A stretch of DNA of 64,000 bases from Priapulus caudatus (taxonomy: Eukaryota; Priapulida; Priapulimorpha; Priapulimorphida; Priapulidae). The stretch's first letter is position 1; each line of letters starts with the position of its first letter. The notes beneath the pieces were generated by a model that was not told the origin of the DNA, searched no databases, and saw only the letters and a program-made list of their open reading frames with translations. The position numbers were made by a program, and so were the translations under genes. Shown here one piece after another: positions 11,101 to 21,440 of the stretch. The DNA lies in NCBI RefSeq assembly GCF_000485595.1, contig NW_014577664.1, positions 67,606 through 131,605 on the forward strand, in the 5' to 3' direction.

Positions 11101-11413
11101 AGGTGCACTTAAATGACCAAATTGGTACCTTGGTCGCAAATTGGTTCATACGTGCTGTGCTTGAATCATTATAACAACTAATTACCGGTATGTTAATTGT
11201 TCTTTGTTTACAGGGCCAGTTCAGAAACCAGTGGTTTCTGCCTGCTGCCAGTCACTGCTGGGCTGCAAGGCATGCTTGGACAGTTGGTGGGCTGGGAACA
11301 GTGCCTGCCCCAAGTGCAACTCCGAGCAGGGGAGAGAGGGTCGACTTGACCTAAAGGGCCTCGATGACATTTTTGCCATGCTGTTGCCCGTCACAGGGGC
11401 ATTAGACAACTAG
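2832..11413 (+). CDS. RING-type zinc-finger protein, six exons, 5' end missing
   Basis: Exons are 2832-3081, 3234-3279, 4380-4573, 5221-5314, 5440-5621 and 11214-11413, stop TAG. Every junction has GT-AG borders and the codon phase carries across all five introns. About 320 residues are visible. First is a Pro/Ala-rich low-complexity exon. Next comes a compact domain with TTFVVLKEGDFSVNCVAEKV, then an acidic amphipathic segment with DLDELEERVRSLV. A C-terminal RING follows: CVVC split across the last intron, then ACCQ, GCKAC, LDSWW and CPKC. The usual RING histidine is replaced by cysteine, giving an all-Cys pattern. Such proteins are probable E3 ubiquitin ligases of unknown substrate. From memory, unnamed RING proteins of fish and cnidarians look alike. 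The start codon is not seen and probably lies before 2832. The first three exon starts are the least certain. Confidence 0.8.
3480..3965. repeat. AATAGTATTG-type degenerate repeat within an intron
   Basis: Short units such as caatagtatt, caatagcaat and atcgatagt recur many times on both strands. This is low-complexity intronic DNA of the RING gene with no coding potential. Confidence 0.6.
4127..4159. repeat. Short perfect inverted repeat (hairpin)
   Basis: The arms are GCGATAGTGCCC and its exact reverse complement, separated by eight bases. It lies in intron 2 of the RING gene. The base composition suggests a small fold-back element, not a regulatory site. Confidence 0.7.
4646..4805. mobile_element. 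Small fold-back element (~160 bp) in RING intron 3
   Basis: The ends read GTCGGGCTTGCGAGCCGACTCGACT and, at the right, its near reverse complement ending GGCAAGCCCGAC. The interior is rich in ccagttgc and gactagttgc units. It lies just downstream of RING exon 3 (4380-4573), so it is intronic. Length and structure fit a MITE. No target duplication is evident. Confidence 0.65.
5811..5890 (+). repeat. Dispersed repeat with CAGGGCGTCAAGT end, copy 1
   Basis: The end cagggcgtcaag is followed by T-rich units of the form ttttcctattttctgg. A second copy is inverted at 10560-10641. The sequence is intronic in the RING gene. Confidence 0.6.
6186..6402. repeat. Shared repeat block followed by (CA)n
   Basis: The block gttgtcgccaactacatgta at about 6187 recurs at about 59088, so it belongs to a dispersed repeat. 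From 6362 to 6402 there is an uninterrupted CA microsatellite. The intronic stretch onward to about 7570 contains no recognisable element or exon. Confidence 0.7.
7585..7640. repeat. (TA)n microsatellite
   Basis: TA dinucleotides with occasional interruptions run through this part of the RING gene's last intron. Confidence 0.85.
7855..8152. repeat. Long (GA)n purine tract
   Basis: About 300 bases of gagaga with scattered c and g changes. The long Arg/Glu and Ser/Leu frames here are artefacts of the repeat. The hAT MITE is inserted exactly at the right edge of this tract. Confidence 0.95.
8161..8401. mobile_element. hAT-type MITE, family A, copy 1
   Basis: The element begins CACAGGCACTTGAAGCG and ends with the reverse complement. 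The inverted ends match for about 48 bases with one small indel. It is flanked by an exact 8-bp direct duplication, gagagaaa at 8153-8160 and 8402-8409. An 8-bp duplication and ends starting CA(C)AGG are typical of the hAT superfamily. There is no transposase frame, so it would need a transposase supplied in trans. Confidence 0.92.
8537..8664 (-). CDS. Exon of an AT-hook protein
   Basis: On the minus strand a good acceptor (ttgatttctcag) precedes an open exon, and a strong donor (CAG then gtacgagg) follows it. The encoded peptide is Pro/Ser-rich and contains PVKPRGKGRPPKN. It matches the AT-hook core (R/K-G-R-P flanked by basic residues), a minor-groove DNA-binding motif of chromatin proteins. 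A second, in-frame donor with the same gtacgaggcg context lies 51 bases further on (exon end at 8486) and would add 17 Pro/Ser-rich residues. No neighbouring exon was found, so the gene is not identified. It lies inside an intron of the RING gene on the other strand. Confidence 0.55.
9005..9185. repeat. CGTG/TGTG microsatellite
   Basis: A run of gcgtgcgtgcgtg with tgtgtatg and tgcgcgtg variants. The flanking DNA from 8700 to 9780 shows no gene apart from this. Confidence 0.9.
9786..10195 (+). repeat. Second copy of the ~0.4 kb duplicated sequence
   Basis: This copy matches 1-440 in the same orientation. It lacks the many small G/C insertions seen there and is followed by unrelated sequence at about 10190. 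The two copies lie about 9.8 kb apart. See the finding on the indel pattern. Confidence 0.8.
10330..10450 (+). repeat. Single unit of the 59-kb satellite
   Basis: The run ctccccaagatgtgtaag, then accaagtttggtcgcgctagg and gagttagagagcggaag, matches the repeat unit arrayed at 59.1-59.8 kb. Here it stands alone, so that unit is dispersed as well as tandem. Confidence 0.85.
10560..10641 (-). repeat. Dispersed repeat with CAGGGCGTCAAGT end, copy 2
   Basis: This is the inverse of the 5811 copy: a cttgacgccctg end with T-rich cctattttctgag units beside it. Confidence 0.6.
10916..11013. repeat. Small fold-back element with perfect arms
   Basis: The left arm reads catgacatcaggagtctatca. The right arm is its reverse complement. 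The loop has several catagat/tctcaatagat units. It sits about 200 bases before the last RING exon and looks like a very short MITE. Confidence 0.7.
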
Positions 11414-11699
11414 AAAAGTATTGATATGATTGAATCCAAGTTGAATTGAGTATTATTGATGTTGTATATTATTCTGATTGTGTTTTAGGTAATAGTAATA
11501 CATTCACAAATTTACACAGGTCGGACCCGGGCATAAAATCTGCACACCCTGGAAGCTAATATATTTAGAACTAACCCTCCACCCATTATATTCATTACAT
11601 AACATTTATCTATCCAGTCTCCATCTATCCATCTCTATTTCAACATAACGCAACACCATCCATCTAGTTCCCAGTAATTTAAAAGATTACGTCAGATAA

Positions 11700-11805
11700 G
11701 CTAAATACCAAAATAATGATAATAATAATAATTATTATTATTATAATAAATTTTAATATAATATAATTATTTTATTTATTAATATTAATATTAATACCGA
11801 GTCTC
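11700..11805. repeat. AT-rich ATT/AAT repeat
   Basis: Units of ataataat and attattatt, then tattaatatt, lie between the RING stop codon and the galactosyltransferase exon. I see no certain poly(A) signal for the RING gene within 150 bases of its stop. Confidence 0.8.
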
Positions 11806-11831
11806 CACTCTCTCACACTCTCTTTCCGTAG

Positions 11832-11954
11832 GTTACCGTACAATGCGTTGTTCGGTGGCGCTGGCGCCATCTCGCGGAAGGATTTCCTAGCTGTCAATGG
11901 TTTCTCGAACCAGTTCTGGGGCTGGGGCGCCGAGGATGATGACATGTATAACCG
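11832..11954 (+). CDS. B4GALT: Beta-1,4-galactosyltransferase exon
   Basis: A 123-base exon lies between a pyrimidine-rich acceptor (ctctttccgtag) and a donor (CCG then gtaggt). It encodes LPYNALFGGAGAISRKDF followed by VNGFSNQFWGWGAEDDDMYNR. This is the catalytic core of the beta-4-galactosyltransferase family: the FGG motif, the NGF-N-WGW motif, and the EDD motif that supplies the general base and contacts acceptor and donor sugar. The family usually has GWGGEDDD; here the second Gly is Ala. These are Golgi type II membrane enzymes that transfer galactose or GalNAc from the UDP sugar to GlcNAc. The remaining exons are not found. With phase 2 at its end, the next exon must supply the last base of the Arg codon. 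The paralogue cannot be told from one exon. Confidence 0.88.
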
Positions 11955-12199
11955 GTAGGTGGCGCGAGCCTTCTCTCACGCTTGAAGCTGCGATGCGATA
12001 TCTCACGTTTTCGCACGTTTTTTTCTGCGCTTGAAGCGTTGAAAATGTATTAGTCTCAGCAGGATAGAGACAGCTTATAACTATATCGGTATATATGTGG
12101 TAGTTTTTGTAGGGGGTTTTAATATTAAGGGATTGAATGCGAAATATATTCGTGATTCAAACTAGCTTTAGAAGAACGAAATCGTTGACGTATTTGTAC

Positions 12200-12275
12200 A
12201 GGCGTGTGTGCATGTGTGTGTGTATGTGTGTATGTATGTATGTGTGTGCGTGTGTGTGTGTATATGTGTGTGTAT

Positions 12276-12347
<72 letters not shown>

Positions 12348-12348
12348 C
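12200..12348. repeat. (GT)n microsatellite
   Basis: Nearly 150 bases of tgtgtg with tatg interruptions follow within 250 bases of the galactosyltransferase exon, inside its presumed intron. Confidence 0.95.
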
Positions 12349-15300
12349 CGCAGGAACTACTTTCGAGCTTACGTATTAAGCAACATAGAAGACATCAGTC
12401 GTTACTAATTCATATAGCTTTCTCTACGGGCCGAGTTATGCAAAACACTTTCTAGCTGTGCCAGGCTCTTTTGCGATCCATTTTTCCACAGACGGCACAC
12501 GCGCGAGTTGATTGCGTGATAGTTCAAACGTAGCACATTATGGCCCTCGATTTCCACTATCTATTTACATATCGTAAAACGTTGAAAGGTTAAAAGGCTT
12601 TACGAAAATTACTCATTTCTAAACCCACGCACGAAGCTACCTGCAATTATCTCACCTTACACACCGCGTAATAAAACGCACGCGACTGTATTACGCACGA
12701 TATGAGGTACGTAATACGAACCTAGCGAAACCGAATCCAGCACCGAGAAAAAAAAGCACGCAAACAAACATGAGAAAAACTCGACCGAGCGAACAACCAC
12801 TCCATAACGGCTTCGGAGGCGCCGGTTTTCGTGTTCAAGGAAACAACCTCCTCCCCTTCATCCGCCCCTCTTCTACTTGAAGCGGACACGGAACTTGCAT
12901 TAGTCAGAAAAGCGAGAGGACTCCTTTACGTTATCTTCGCGGGTGTGGGGCGAGTGCCTTCACGTGTCTCAGCAGCGAGCGTGCGCGCGCTATCACGATC
13001 ACGCGTTTAACTTCGTCTTACAACCACCGACCCTCCCTCGCCCCTCATTGTCCGCTAAACGACCAGCTCGAAGCCTGTCAAAAGAATGCCAGCGCGCAAA
13101 GATAAAGGCGACTGATATAGGATTATCGACAAGGGCAAGTTTCTCCCTCGCCAACGCCCCGGCTAGGTGTTGGACGTTGGGAGAACATTGCCCGTCAAAG
13201 AATGACCCGTAATCGTATAGGTGGGGGCGGACATCCGGGAACATTTGACTATTTCACCGGATGTAATTGGAGCCGATGAAAACAAACCGTAGTAACGTAC
13301 CGCTCAATGCACGCAGCGCATAGTGCCAAGAAATTATGTGGTGTTTGCATGCCGCAATCACAGTCTTTCAAGTGACAAAAAACGCTCATTCTTTGAGCTG
13401 TCGTAGCCCGAGGAGACACAGATGGCTAACAGCAATTAGTCAGGAGAACGAATATGGATTCCACTGGAGTCCCGCCGGGTCAAGGACCGACCGACCGTTT
13501 GTTCTGACAACTTTGTCACAGCCACGGCACAGCCACAGCCTAGGTAAGATTCATTTCGGTTTCTGTTTCTTACTCTTAGAATCAGATAATTTTAAAACAG
13601 TTTGGGAATCAAAATTACACGTGCAGAGATCCCATTTCCAAGCTTCAGTCTACATCGACTTAATTACTACTACTAGTACTAGACCAATAATTAGTCTAAA
13701 ATTATAGTAGAGCCGTCATTGCTACCAGAGAACAGAAAATCGAATAATTCTAGCTGAGCGTGAAGAAATGAAGCAAGTGGATCTAAATGCTCAAGTAAAA
13801 GATTATAGTGTAGATAAGGGTAACGAAAAACTATGAATATTTAAAATTTGTGAATTATTTTTCTTCATGGCAGTAAATAATAAAATATAGTCCTTTGCAA
13901 AGATAATTTACAAAAACCTTTCTCTCATTTTTTATAGAACGGCCATCGAAAGATTCTCTACATCCAGATTATCTCCCATCAATTTTCCCCCACCGAGCCA
14001 ACAGTCAACACAGTTTAAAAAGATACAAGCGTCACGACTCACAAGGACACCGACTTGAAGAGAACATGCACCAAACGTCATATGATTTTACTGTTGTTTG
14101 TATTACATAGGAGGGTGATGACTTGTACATAATGACGGCTTGTAAATGACGACTTTGGCGGGAGTATTCATATGGCTTTATCATGAGAAAAAATGTGGAC
14201 TTTGACTTCCATGACGACTTAAGCGAATTGACGTGTTAGACGATGGCGTTTTATGCGAGTTTTACTGTATTAATTACCTGTTACCTGTTAGGGAACTGTA
14301 TCATTTATTTTACTTTGAAATCATGTGATTGTATCTGTTTAACATCTATTTATACCAGATTTTGTTTCAACAGGAATTACGGGTCCTTTCAATAGAGTCA
14401 AAACATTAACGCTAAAGACATTTCACATGGAAATGAAAGTGTCAATGACACTGTAGCTCACAACAACAAAAAAGGACACAAATGAGTGAGTGAGAAGAAG
14501 TCAGTTTTAATTGAGCAACCATCGACGTACATTATAGAAACGAAGGGTATATATGGGAGAACTCCTTATACGCTTGATAATTATATGTGTAATTTTTTAT
14601 GTGAAAATAATAAATAATAGTATATATAAATTATTAATAATTTATAAACAAAAATGAATCACAATTTGTTGAGCAATCGTTGAGGTCCTTAAACTTTCAT
14701 CGCGAATACAGCGGGGTCGTGCTAAATCTAGTTTCACCCGTCGCTTGCATTGTTTTACCTGACAAGCTGCCTTGCGATCGCTGCGACGAGATTCAAATGC
14801 GAATGAAACAATGCATACATACATTGATTTACACAACATGCACACAGCAACATTGAACAAGTCATGTATACTTATTTAGTTGCGCGATCTATAGGCGATC
14901 GTCGCTTCGACCTAAGCGCCTTCTACAACTTCCAGTGTCAATCGCTGCCCGTCGCTGTCAGTTGCGTTGCTGTCGACCTAAAGCCTAGTGCATGCCTGCG
15001 ATTTTTGGTTGCTCGTCGCTGCAACCTGCAACCGCAAGCTATCGGTCGATGTGTCACCGCGTGTGCGTACATGTGATTTCGAAGCAATTCTAGAGCAAAC
15101 AAGTAGTTACAAGGGAAAAACAAGGGAAAAAACAAACAAGGGAGTGACAAGTAGTTCAAAATCAAACGAGTTTGATTTCTTGCAATTAATCGTCACAAGT
15201 GACCAGTTTGCACTCGCTGACTCTGTTTGACTCGCTACATGTTGCAGTTGCACATTCCCGCAGACGAATCGATTTCATAGCAATTTTTACAGCGATTGAT

Positions 15301-16305
15301 AATTCTAGAATCACTGCCAAGTTGCATGTCGGTGTCCATTGCACTGGATATAGTGACAAGGTAGCGAGTGCCTTCAGGGGGTGAATGGTCCTAAAGTGGG
15401 TTACCATACATGTGTAGTGTGTACGTTGCCCGCTTAATGATGACCGTTTGATAAACTCCGCCGCATTCTTGTTGAAGTTAATGTGTTTGTACCATTTTGA
15501 AATGCCTTCTGTCCACGCTGAATTATGTGCGCTCATAAATTGACTACGTCACAAATTTTCTATGGTAAAATTTGCAACATTTTTGTTGCCTTTTTTTACA
15601 TTAAAAGTAAGAACTAACGGGACTATAAACGTATCGTCAAATTCTTACCTGATAAGATTGTTTCGCAACTAGTTAAAAATCAAAAAAACCTTGACGATTT
15701 GACGTTCCTGACATTAATTGCTTGCTATGGGCTATGTATGCGTCACGAGTGTATGTTCACATCAAACAATATAGTAAAATAAGAAGTATAATGCAGCAAT
15801 TTAACGATAAAAAGTGAACAGAATTACTTATATTTTGTGAAAAACTGGAAATATTATTTTTATTTTTTACCATTTACGGTGACGTAATCACTTTAAGTAT
15901 GTAGCTAATGTCTTCTGGGTGCATCGCCGCCCGTACCTGCACATTTGCCTGATTAATGTGCCAAATTCCCCATGTCTCTATCTCAAAGCTAAAACACCGT
16001 ACTACACATGTGGGGGCGAAGCCTTGGCTTGAAAGTGTCAACGTCAGTTGCTTCCACAACACTCACGGGTAGGTTATGCCGGAAAAAAGAGAACTAGAGC
16101 CGCAGAGCGTCTGGGCTCATCTGAGGTATGTTGCTAGAATGATAAACGTAACATTTAAGTCGTGCGTAGTGAGACTTTAGGCGCAGATATGCAGATACGC
16201 AGTTGCATACACATCATTTCAGCAACCTTCTGCATTCAGCATACCTCCCAAATCCCATTGGTTGATACAAATCGCGTGCCTGAAACTCCTGTTTTATGGT
16301 GCATT
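12349..16305. other. No recognisable gene; presumed intronic or intergenic
   Basis: I read both strands and saw no confident exon or element here. A weak candidate at 13927-14058 follows a tttttatag acceptor and encodes a Ser/Pro/Gln-rich peptide ending in a stop after about 43 residues, but nothing supports it. A spliceable frame at 13336-13548 ends in a donor-like CCTAG-gtaagatt; it resembles no family I know. The short run of cgatcgtcgct and cagttgc units near 14890-15030 is low-complexity. Confidence 0.5.
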
Positions 16306-16308
16306 GTG

Positions 16309-16548
16309 ACCCTGACCCTAACCCTAACCCTATTATATATAAAAAAATATTTAATTGTTGTAAAAATTATGTGTTGTTATGAAATTGTTGTAAATATTTT
16401 CCTTAATTGGAAAGAAATAGTTAAATGGATAAAGATAGAAAAATACAGAAACCAGGTAAATAATAAAAAATCTGATGGGATTCGATCTAAGGACCTTTGA
16501 GCCCTAATCCTCTGCTGTAGCCGTTAGGCTATCGAGGCATGTTGGGGT
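16309..16548 (-). mobile_element. tRNA-like SINE remnant with telomere-like repeat end
   Basis: On the minus strand a tRNA-like head runs from about 16540. It has an A-box-like TAGCCTAACGGCTA and a B-box-like GATCGAATCCC, the two internal RNA polymerase III promoter elements. A TTTTTT terminator-like run follows. About 150 bases of AT-rich DNA come next, and the segment ends in four AGGGTT-type units with AGGGTC variants (16309-16333). The cloverleaf does not fold cleanly, so a working tRNA is unlikely. A tRNA-derived SINE fits best; the telomeric end is unusual. Confidence 0.5.
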
Positions 16549-17394
16549 TCCCGATTATGGATGTGCCATGACTGTGACATCATTGAGGCAGTTCAGGAAT
16601 CCATGTTTAACCCTCCTCTTGAGGGTCAAAAGGTTATCAGACACTTACTCTTCGCATGTCAGTGGAAAGCACACTTCATGGTCCTTTCAATAAAGTGATA
16701 AAAATGATAGGACAGCACTGAAACAAATTTTTTTTTCACTCTGTCCGTTAGCCCATGTTCTCAGAAAATGTCTGATATCTGACCTTTTCCCCACTGCCCT
16801 TTGACCTGTGACCTCCAATTTCGGCACAGTGATGGTTTTTCCTACCATGATGCTATACACCGACTATAACGAGCCTAGGTCGAGCCGTTTAGATTTGTGC
16901 CGCAATTCTGCATTTCCTCCCTAAAAGGATGTAATATACCCCCTTCTTTTACACCTCTTGACCTTTGACCCCCAGCTTCGACATCCCAACTCGTTTTCGG
17001 ATTACCCACCTACGTCCCGACTTTCGAATCCGTACGTCGAGCCGTTTAGATTTGTGCCCAACTGTTGACGGACGCACGCAATGTAAGGGGGGGGGGGCGT
17101 TTGCCACAGGAGGAATGTATAACACGTCACACCGCCTTACCTGCGATTACTCCGAACATGTTCACGCCTCTTGCAGGTGCTCCCAACAGCTGGCAGGACC
17201 CAGGTAAGCAGGGGTACCTGCCTAGGCTGCAGCTGTTAGCGGTAGCTAATCGACAGGCTGGCTTTACCGTAATCAGACGCCGATGCAGATACGCACCGAA
17301 ATCGCTTACTCGACATAAACGCATGCGAGAAAACGACAGCACGCATGCGCCCCCTCCACCAACATTATATTTCCTCCCCTCAGAAACACAACTG

Positions 17395-17625
17395 CGCTTT
17401 TCGCCATTACAGGAAACACAAGAGCATTCCTCAGAATTCCACGTTAGGCAAATACGTTCATTTTCTTGACATTTTATTCCTCGGAAATACAATTTCCCCT
17501 TTGACATTACATCCACCGGAAATTCCCTCTTCGACATTACATCCACCGGAAGTACAATTCCTCCGTTGATATTACATCATCCGGAAATTCTCTCATTGAC
17601 ATTATATCCATCGGCAATAAAACTG
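17395..17625. repeat. Minisatellite, ~36-bp degenerate unit
   Basis: Units built on gacattacatccaccggaaattcc recur about six times with changes. The surrounding DNA has no gene. A 32-base open piece at 17178-17209 between ttgcag and gtaagc could be a mini-exon, but nothing else supports it. Confidence 0.75.
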
Positions 17626-17629
17626 TGCT

Positions 17630-19048
17630 ACTATACCGAAAATTTCGAAATATAGTTTTCTCGAAATTCCTTAACGGACGGCGGGAGGGGGGGGCGCCTT
17701 CACCCGCGCTCCTTAAATTCTCACGGAGAAAAAGCATGGAATGTTCGTATTACTAGTTCCGGAAAGACGGAAAAACGCCATCTTGAAATATTTTCCTTTC
17801 ACAAATTCCGCTGCTTCCTTTATTCCGGTAGCTCTCCCGGCAATACCTTGCTAAGCCGTTAATGGCAGTTGCTTAGCCGTAGCATGCACACTTCAAGGAA
17901 ATAAACCTTGGGAATTAACATTTCTTGGGGCACTGCCTTCCGCTGACAGCGATCTAGGCATCGGTAGGTGCCTGGAATTTTATTATGCCTACTGTGTTTA
18001 CACACACTTTCCCATGTCAATATCAAGGCGGCATAAAACACGACGCTGGCCAGGCGGCGGCGAGAAATAACTGTCGAACACATTTTTGCGCAGTCATCTT
18101 TCACGCGAGCGGGCCTGACGCGGCGATTTTCGAAAGCGTTGCTTCGTCAGTAGTAGCTAGCCGAACGATCATGTGACGATGACGCAACCGCCGTCCCTGA
18201 GAACTAGGTCTCGGTGCTGGTTAGTTGTGGTGCAATACCTCGGCAAATAGCCGCAGCCACGCGCGTCCCGCTTTCCGCCTCCCCGCCGGCTCACGCTCCT
18301 GGAGGAATGCCAAGATTCTGTGCAAGCGAGCCCAGGGGCTGCACCACCGCCCGCCCACAATGTATTGACCGCGGTACGTATATGCGTCATATATACGCAG
18401 CGGCTTCGTAGATTTGCTGCCGCCGCCGCCGCCTCGCCTATAAATAATTTCCCGCGTCATGGCATCCTCCTCCCTAGCGTTGGATGGCTTCAGAGGCGCG
18501 ATAAACTAGGGGCGAGGAGGCGCGGGAAGGGTGGGTCTTTGTAGGGAGGAATTTATCTCCCCCTTCTCGCTCTCTCTCGGGTTTTCTCTATCGGCTGCTC
18601 TTACTTTCTTCCCCCACCTCTCACCCCCTAGCCTCTCTTGCTCCCTTCCTTACTCGCCTTTCCCTTATCTCTATCCCTCGTGTCCCTCTCACGTTTTCTT
18701 CCTCCATTTATCTAAATCAGGTTTCAACTAGTAGTACTCTTCATCTCGCAGTAAGTAATATTTAATTCAGTGTCCGAAAGTAGGGCCTGCTTGCTCACCG
18801 ACAACAACGCTGACACTGCGTGACACACGCGTGCGTCGCTATGAGTGTGTACTGGCCAGCCTTCTCTCTCTCCCCAGGGGACGTGACTGAGCAGCAGTGA
18901 GCTTACACAGGGCAAGGCTGCCGCGACGCCAGGCTATCACATGCTGCTGATTGCGCGGAAGCTGACTCAGCGTTTAGCAATGATGTCAGTGTTTGTTGAT
19001 GCGCCGCGCGCGCGCACACACACTAAATTTTGATAAAAAGTATGTTTT
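17630..19048. other. No recognisable gene; GC- and CT-rich stretches
   Basis: The stretch holds a GC-rich part (18,180-18,540), a CT-rich tract (18,550-18,710) and no supported exon. The open frames here are compositional. Confidence 0.5.
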
Positions 19049-19049
19049 A

Positions 19050-19612
19050 CTGAGAACATTAAAACTGCCAAAAAATATGAGAAAACAACCAGATTTGAAC
19101 CAAAAAAGTGCATATTTTCACCCCTTATACAAAATCGGGAATATACTTCCGGTCGAGTCTCAGCACCCTTCCCCCCCCCAAAGTGAGATGAATTAAATTT
19201 TTTCCATTCAATATCCGTGAAAATTCAATATCCCAACTTTTAATAGGTCCTATTCTAATTTTGAATAAAGCAAAGATTATACTTTGGAGATTTTGAAAAA
19301 AAAAAGGTATATGGGGAATGCGCCCAAATTTACCGTCAGAGTTTCAGTAAAATAATGTCATTCTTGGAACGAGTTACAGCCATTTTACAGTAGATGTATT
19401 TTTCGTTCCATTTCTGTAATAATACATTAGGAGAGTATGAACAGCGATGACGGATTTGTAGATAAATTTCCAGTATTTATTGTCTGTAAAATATAAAAAA
19501 ATTCCCATATTTTATTCCTGAAAGTAGGGGGGATGAACGCCACCCCTCCTCAATAGATAGGGATATAGATATACCCCCATTCCCCCGCTATCTACGCCCC
19601 TGTCAGATGAAC
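19050..19612 (-). repeat. GTAGATAGCGGGG repeat, long form, copy 2
   Basis: This is the inverse of 1711-2325. It ends with ccccgctatctacgcccctg, carries tcattcttggaacgag, and has ccccttatacaaaatcggg near its left side. Downstream at 19621-19670 the sequence gatttttgatatgcatacaaatattcataatc also matches the inverse of 1663-1700, so the flanking DNA is shared. That indicates a larger composite repeat. Confidence 0.75.
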
Positions 19613-19981
19613 TCAAATTTGATTTTTGATATGCATACAAATATTCATAATCATAATCTTTAACTAATTATAAGGGACTATTATCTTTACTAACTATAAG
19701 TATATATTATACTAAAGATATAACTAATATATCTTTAACGTAGCCAGGTGGGCGATGGCGGTCGCCCCCCCCCATAAGATTTAGAAGGCGAAAAAATGGG
19801 AAAAAAGTTTTTAAAAAAAAGATTCGCTTCCCTGAAATCAAGACAAATTCAATTGTAATATTGCGATTCAGTTGATCAGTTCAGTTCGGCCGGTCTCCCT
19901 TACGTAAGTGAGGTGAGGCGCGCCGGAAGCAGTTTTGGATGGGGGGCAAAGACCTAAGGGGGCTCACGATTTTTTTATCGT

Positions 19982-19983
<2 letters not shown>

Positions 19984-20024
<41 letters not shown>
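19984..20024. repeat. (CT)n microsatellite
   Basis: Twenty uninterrupted CT units occur just upstream of a CpG-rich segment. Confidence 0.95.
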
Positions 20025-20028
<4 letters not shown>

Positions 20029-20029
20029 C

Positions 20030-21045
20030 GCATGCACGCAGCGTCCTGAACGCCCACGCGCGTTGCGCGTGACACGCGGCCCTGAGAGAAGCGAGAAGAG
20101 CTCTCGCGCGCCTTTCTTCAGTCACTGCTTACGCAACCGACCTCTGCTCCGGCGGGCCGACACTCCCCGCCATTCCCCTCGTCGTCGACAAACAAAACAA
20201 GTGCACTTCACACGCAGGGACATCGCCGAGTCGCGGCCCTCGCAGGCGAGGGAGGAGCAGCGAGTGAGGCGGATCCGAGCAGAGCCTTTGGAATGCGTGC
20301 GCGCTGCGCAGTTCAACCTAATTTCGCGCAAATTACGGAAAGTCGTCCTACCAGTGTTCGGCCCTGCCCGGCTCGGCTGCTCGTTCTATTTTTTTTTCCT
20401 GGCGGCTCACCTGAGAGCGGCGGACGGTGTCAGTGACACGCACGCCGCAGCCCGCGCGCGCAAGCTTAACCCTGGCATTGTTCCAGCAGGCGGCGACGAC
20501 AGCGCCGCAGATAACATGCCACTTTGTTTGCGGTTAAACGGCGGCGATTCTCAGCGGGCGCGCGCAGCTATATAGACAGTGCACACATAGGTGTGCGTGC
20601 ATACCCGCATGCGTGCGTGCATGCGCGCATCTGCGCGCGTCCGGGTCGGCTTACATGGCGCGTGCGCGGTCAGTGAGCCAGGGCGCATCAGCGGCGCGTA
20701 GTCGGCGACTGACACCCCTGCAACCTACTAACAAGGTTTCGTGACCCGAGAACGGCGAGCCACCGACCCACGCGCACTTCACAGCAGCGAGCGCTGCAGC
20801 CGAGCATACACTAACCCCGCCGTCGGCGCTGCTCCCCCTCCCCCTCCCCCCGCCGCCCCTCCCCCGAGGGGACAGTTATAGCCCGACGTAAACGTTGACG
20901 CGCAACGTGATTCGCGTGATACGATGGCCGACTGTTTGCAGAGGTCGCACCTCGCGACGTAGAATGGCGCAGCTGCCGACCGACCCTGGCTGGCGGCGAA
21001 GATATTTTTTTTAAGTTGCGAGGCCAGCGGCGTTACAAAAATGCA
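20030..21045. promoter_or_regulatory. CpG-rich segment, possible promoter/CpG island
   Basis: About 1 kb is markedly richer in CG dinucleotides than its surroundings, with runs such as gcgcgcaagc, gcggcggacgg and gccgccgtcggcgc. In invertebrate genomes such a block can mark an unmethylated promoter or first exon. No TATA box, initiator or coding start is convincing. The 170-residue plus-strand frame is Arg/Ala-rich, as expected from composition. Confidence 0.3.
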
Positions 21046-21239
21046 GCGCGGTCGATGAGATAAGCTGCGAATGCGTTTGAGACGTTTTTGGAAAAAGCAG
21101 CTCAAATGTTTTCTTGTTGCCGACGCCAACAAAAACAATACGGAAAATTAAATATGCCTGCGCAATATACAGTATATCATCGGCGACCCCCACCCCTGCA
21201 TGGGTTCTACTCTCTGTTCTACTTTCTATCACGTTAGTT

Positions 21240-21440
21240 TACACTGATGTCTACAACACTACCCTGTCATCGACACTACACAATAGCACGTCACGTTGCC
21301 ACACTACCCTGTCGTCGACTACATACATTATAGCATGTGCCTTTACAACACTACCCTGTTCTCCACGACAAAATAGCCCTTGCCTTTACCGCACTATACT
21401 ACTCATGTACTCATCTACCACGCTGTCTGTCACCCAGCAT
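21240..21440. repeat. Degenerate repeat of ACACTACCCTGTC units
   Basis: Units like caacactaccctgtcgtcgac and acgttgccacactaccctgtcg recur about five times. The Thr/Ser-rich open frame here follows from the repeat. Confidence 0.6.

Noticed and set aside
16309-16333. True chromosome end or telomere
   Set aside because: Only about four units, embedded in unique DNA on both sides; at most an interstitial or element-borne repeat.
17178-17209. 32-base mini-exon between ttgcag and gtaagc
   Set aside because: Good borders but too short to assign and no neighbouring exon with matching phase or family.
20063-20575. 170-residue plus-strand frame in CpG-rich DNA
   Set aside because: Composition is Arg/Ala-biased, with no motif and no splice context; CpG-rich DNA has few stops.
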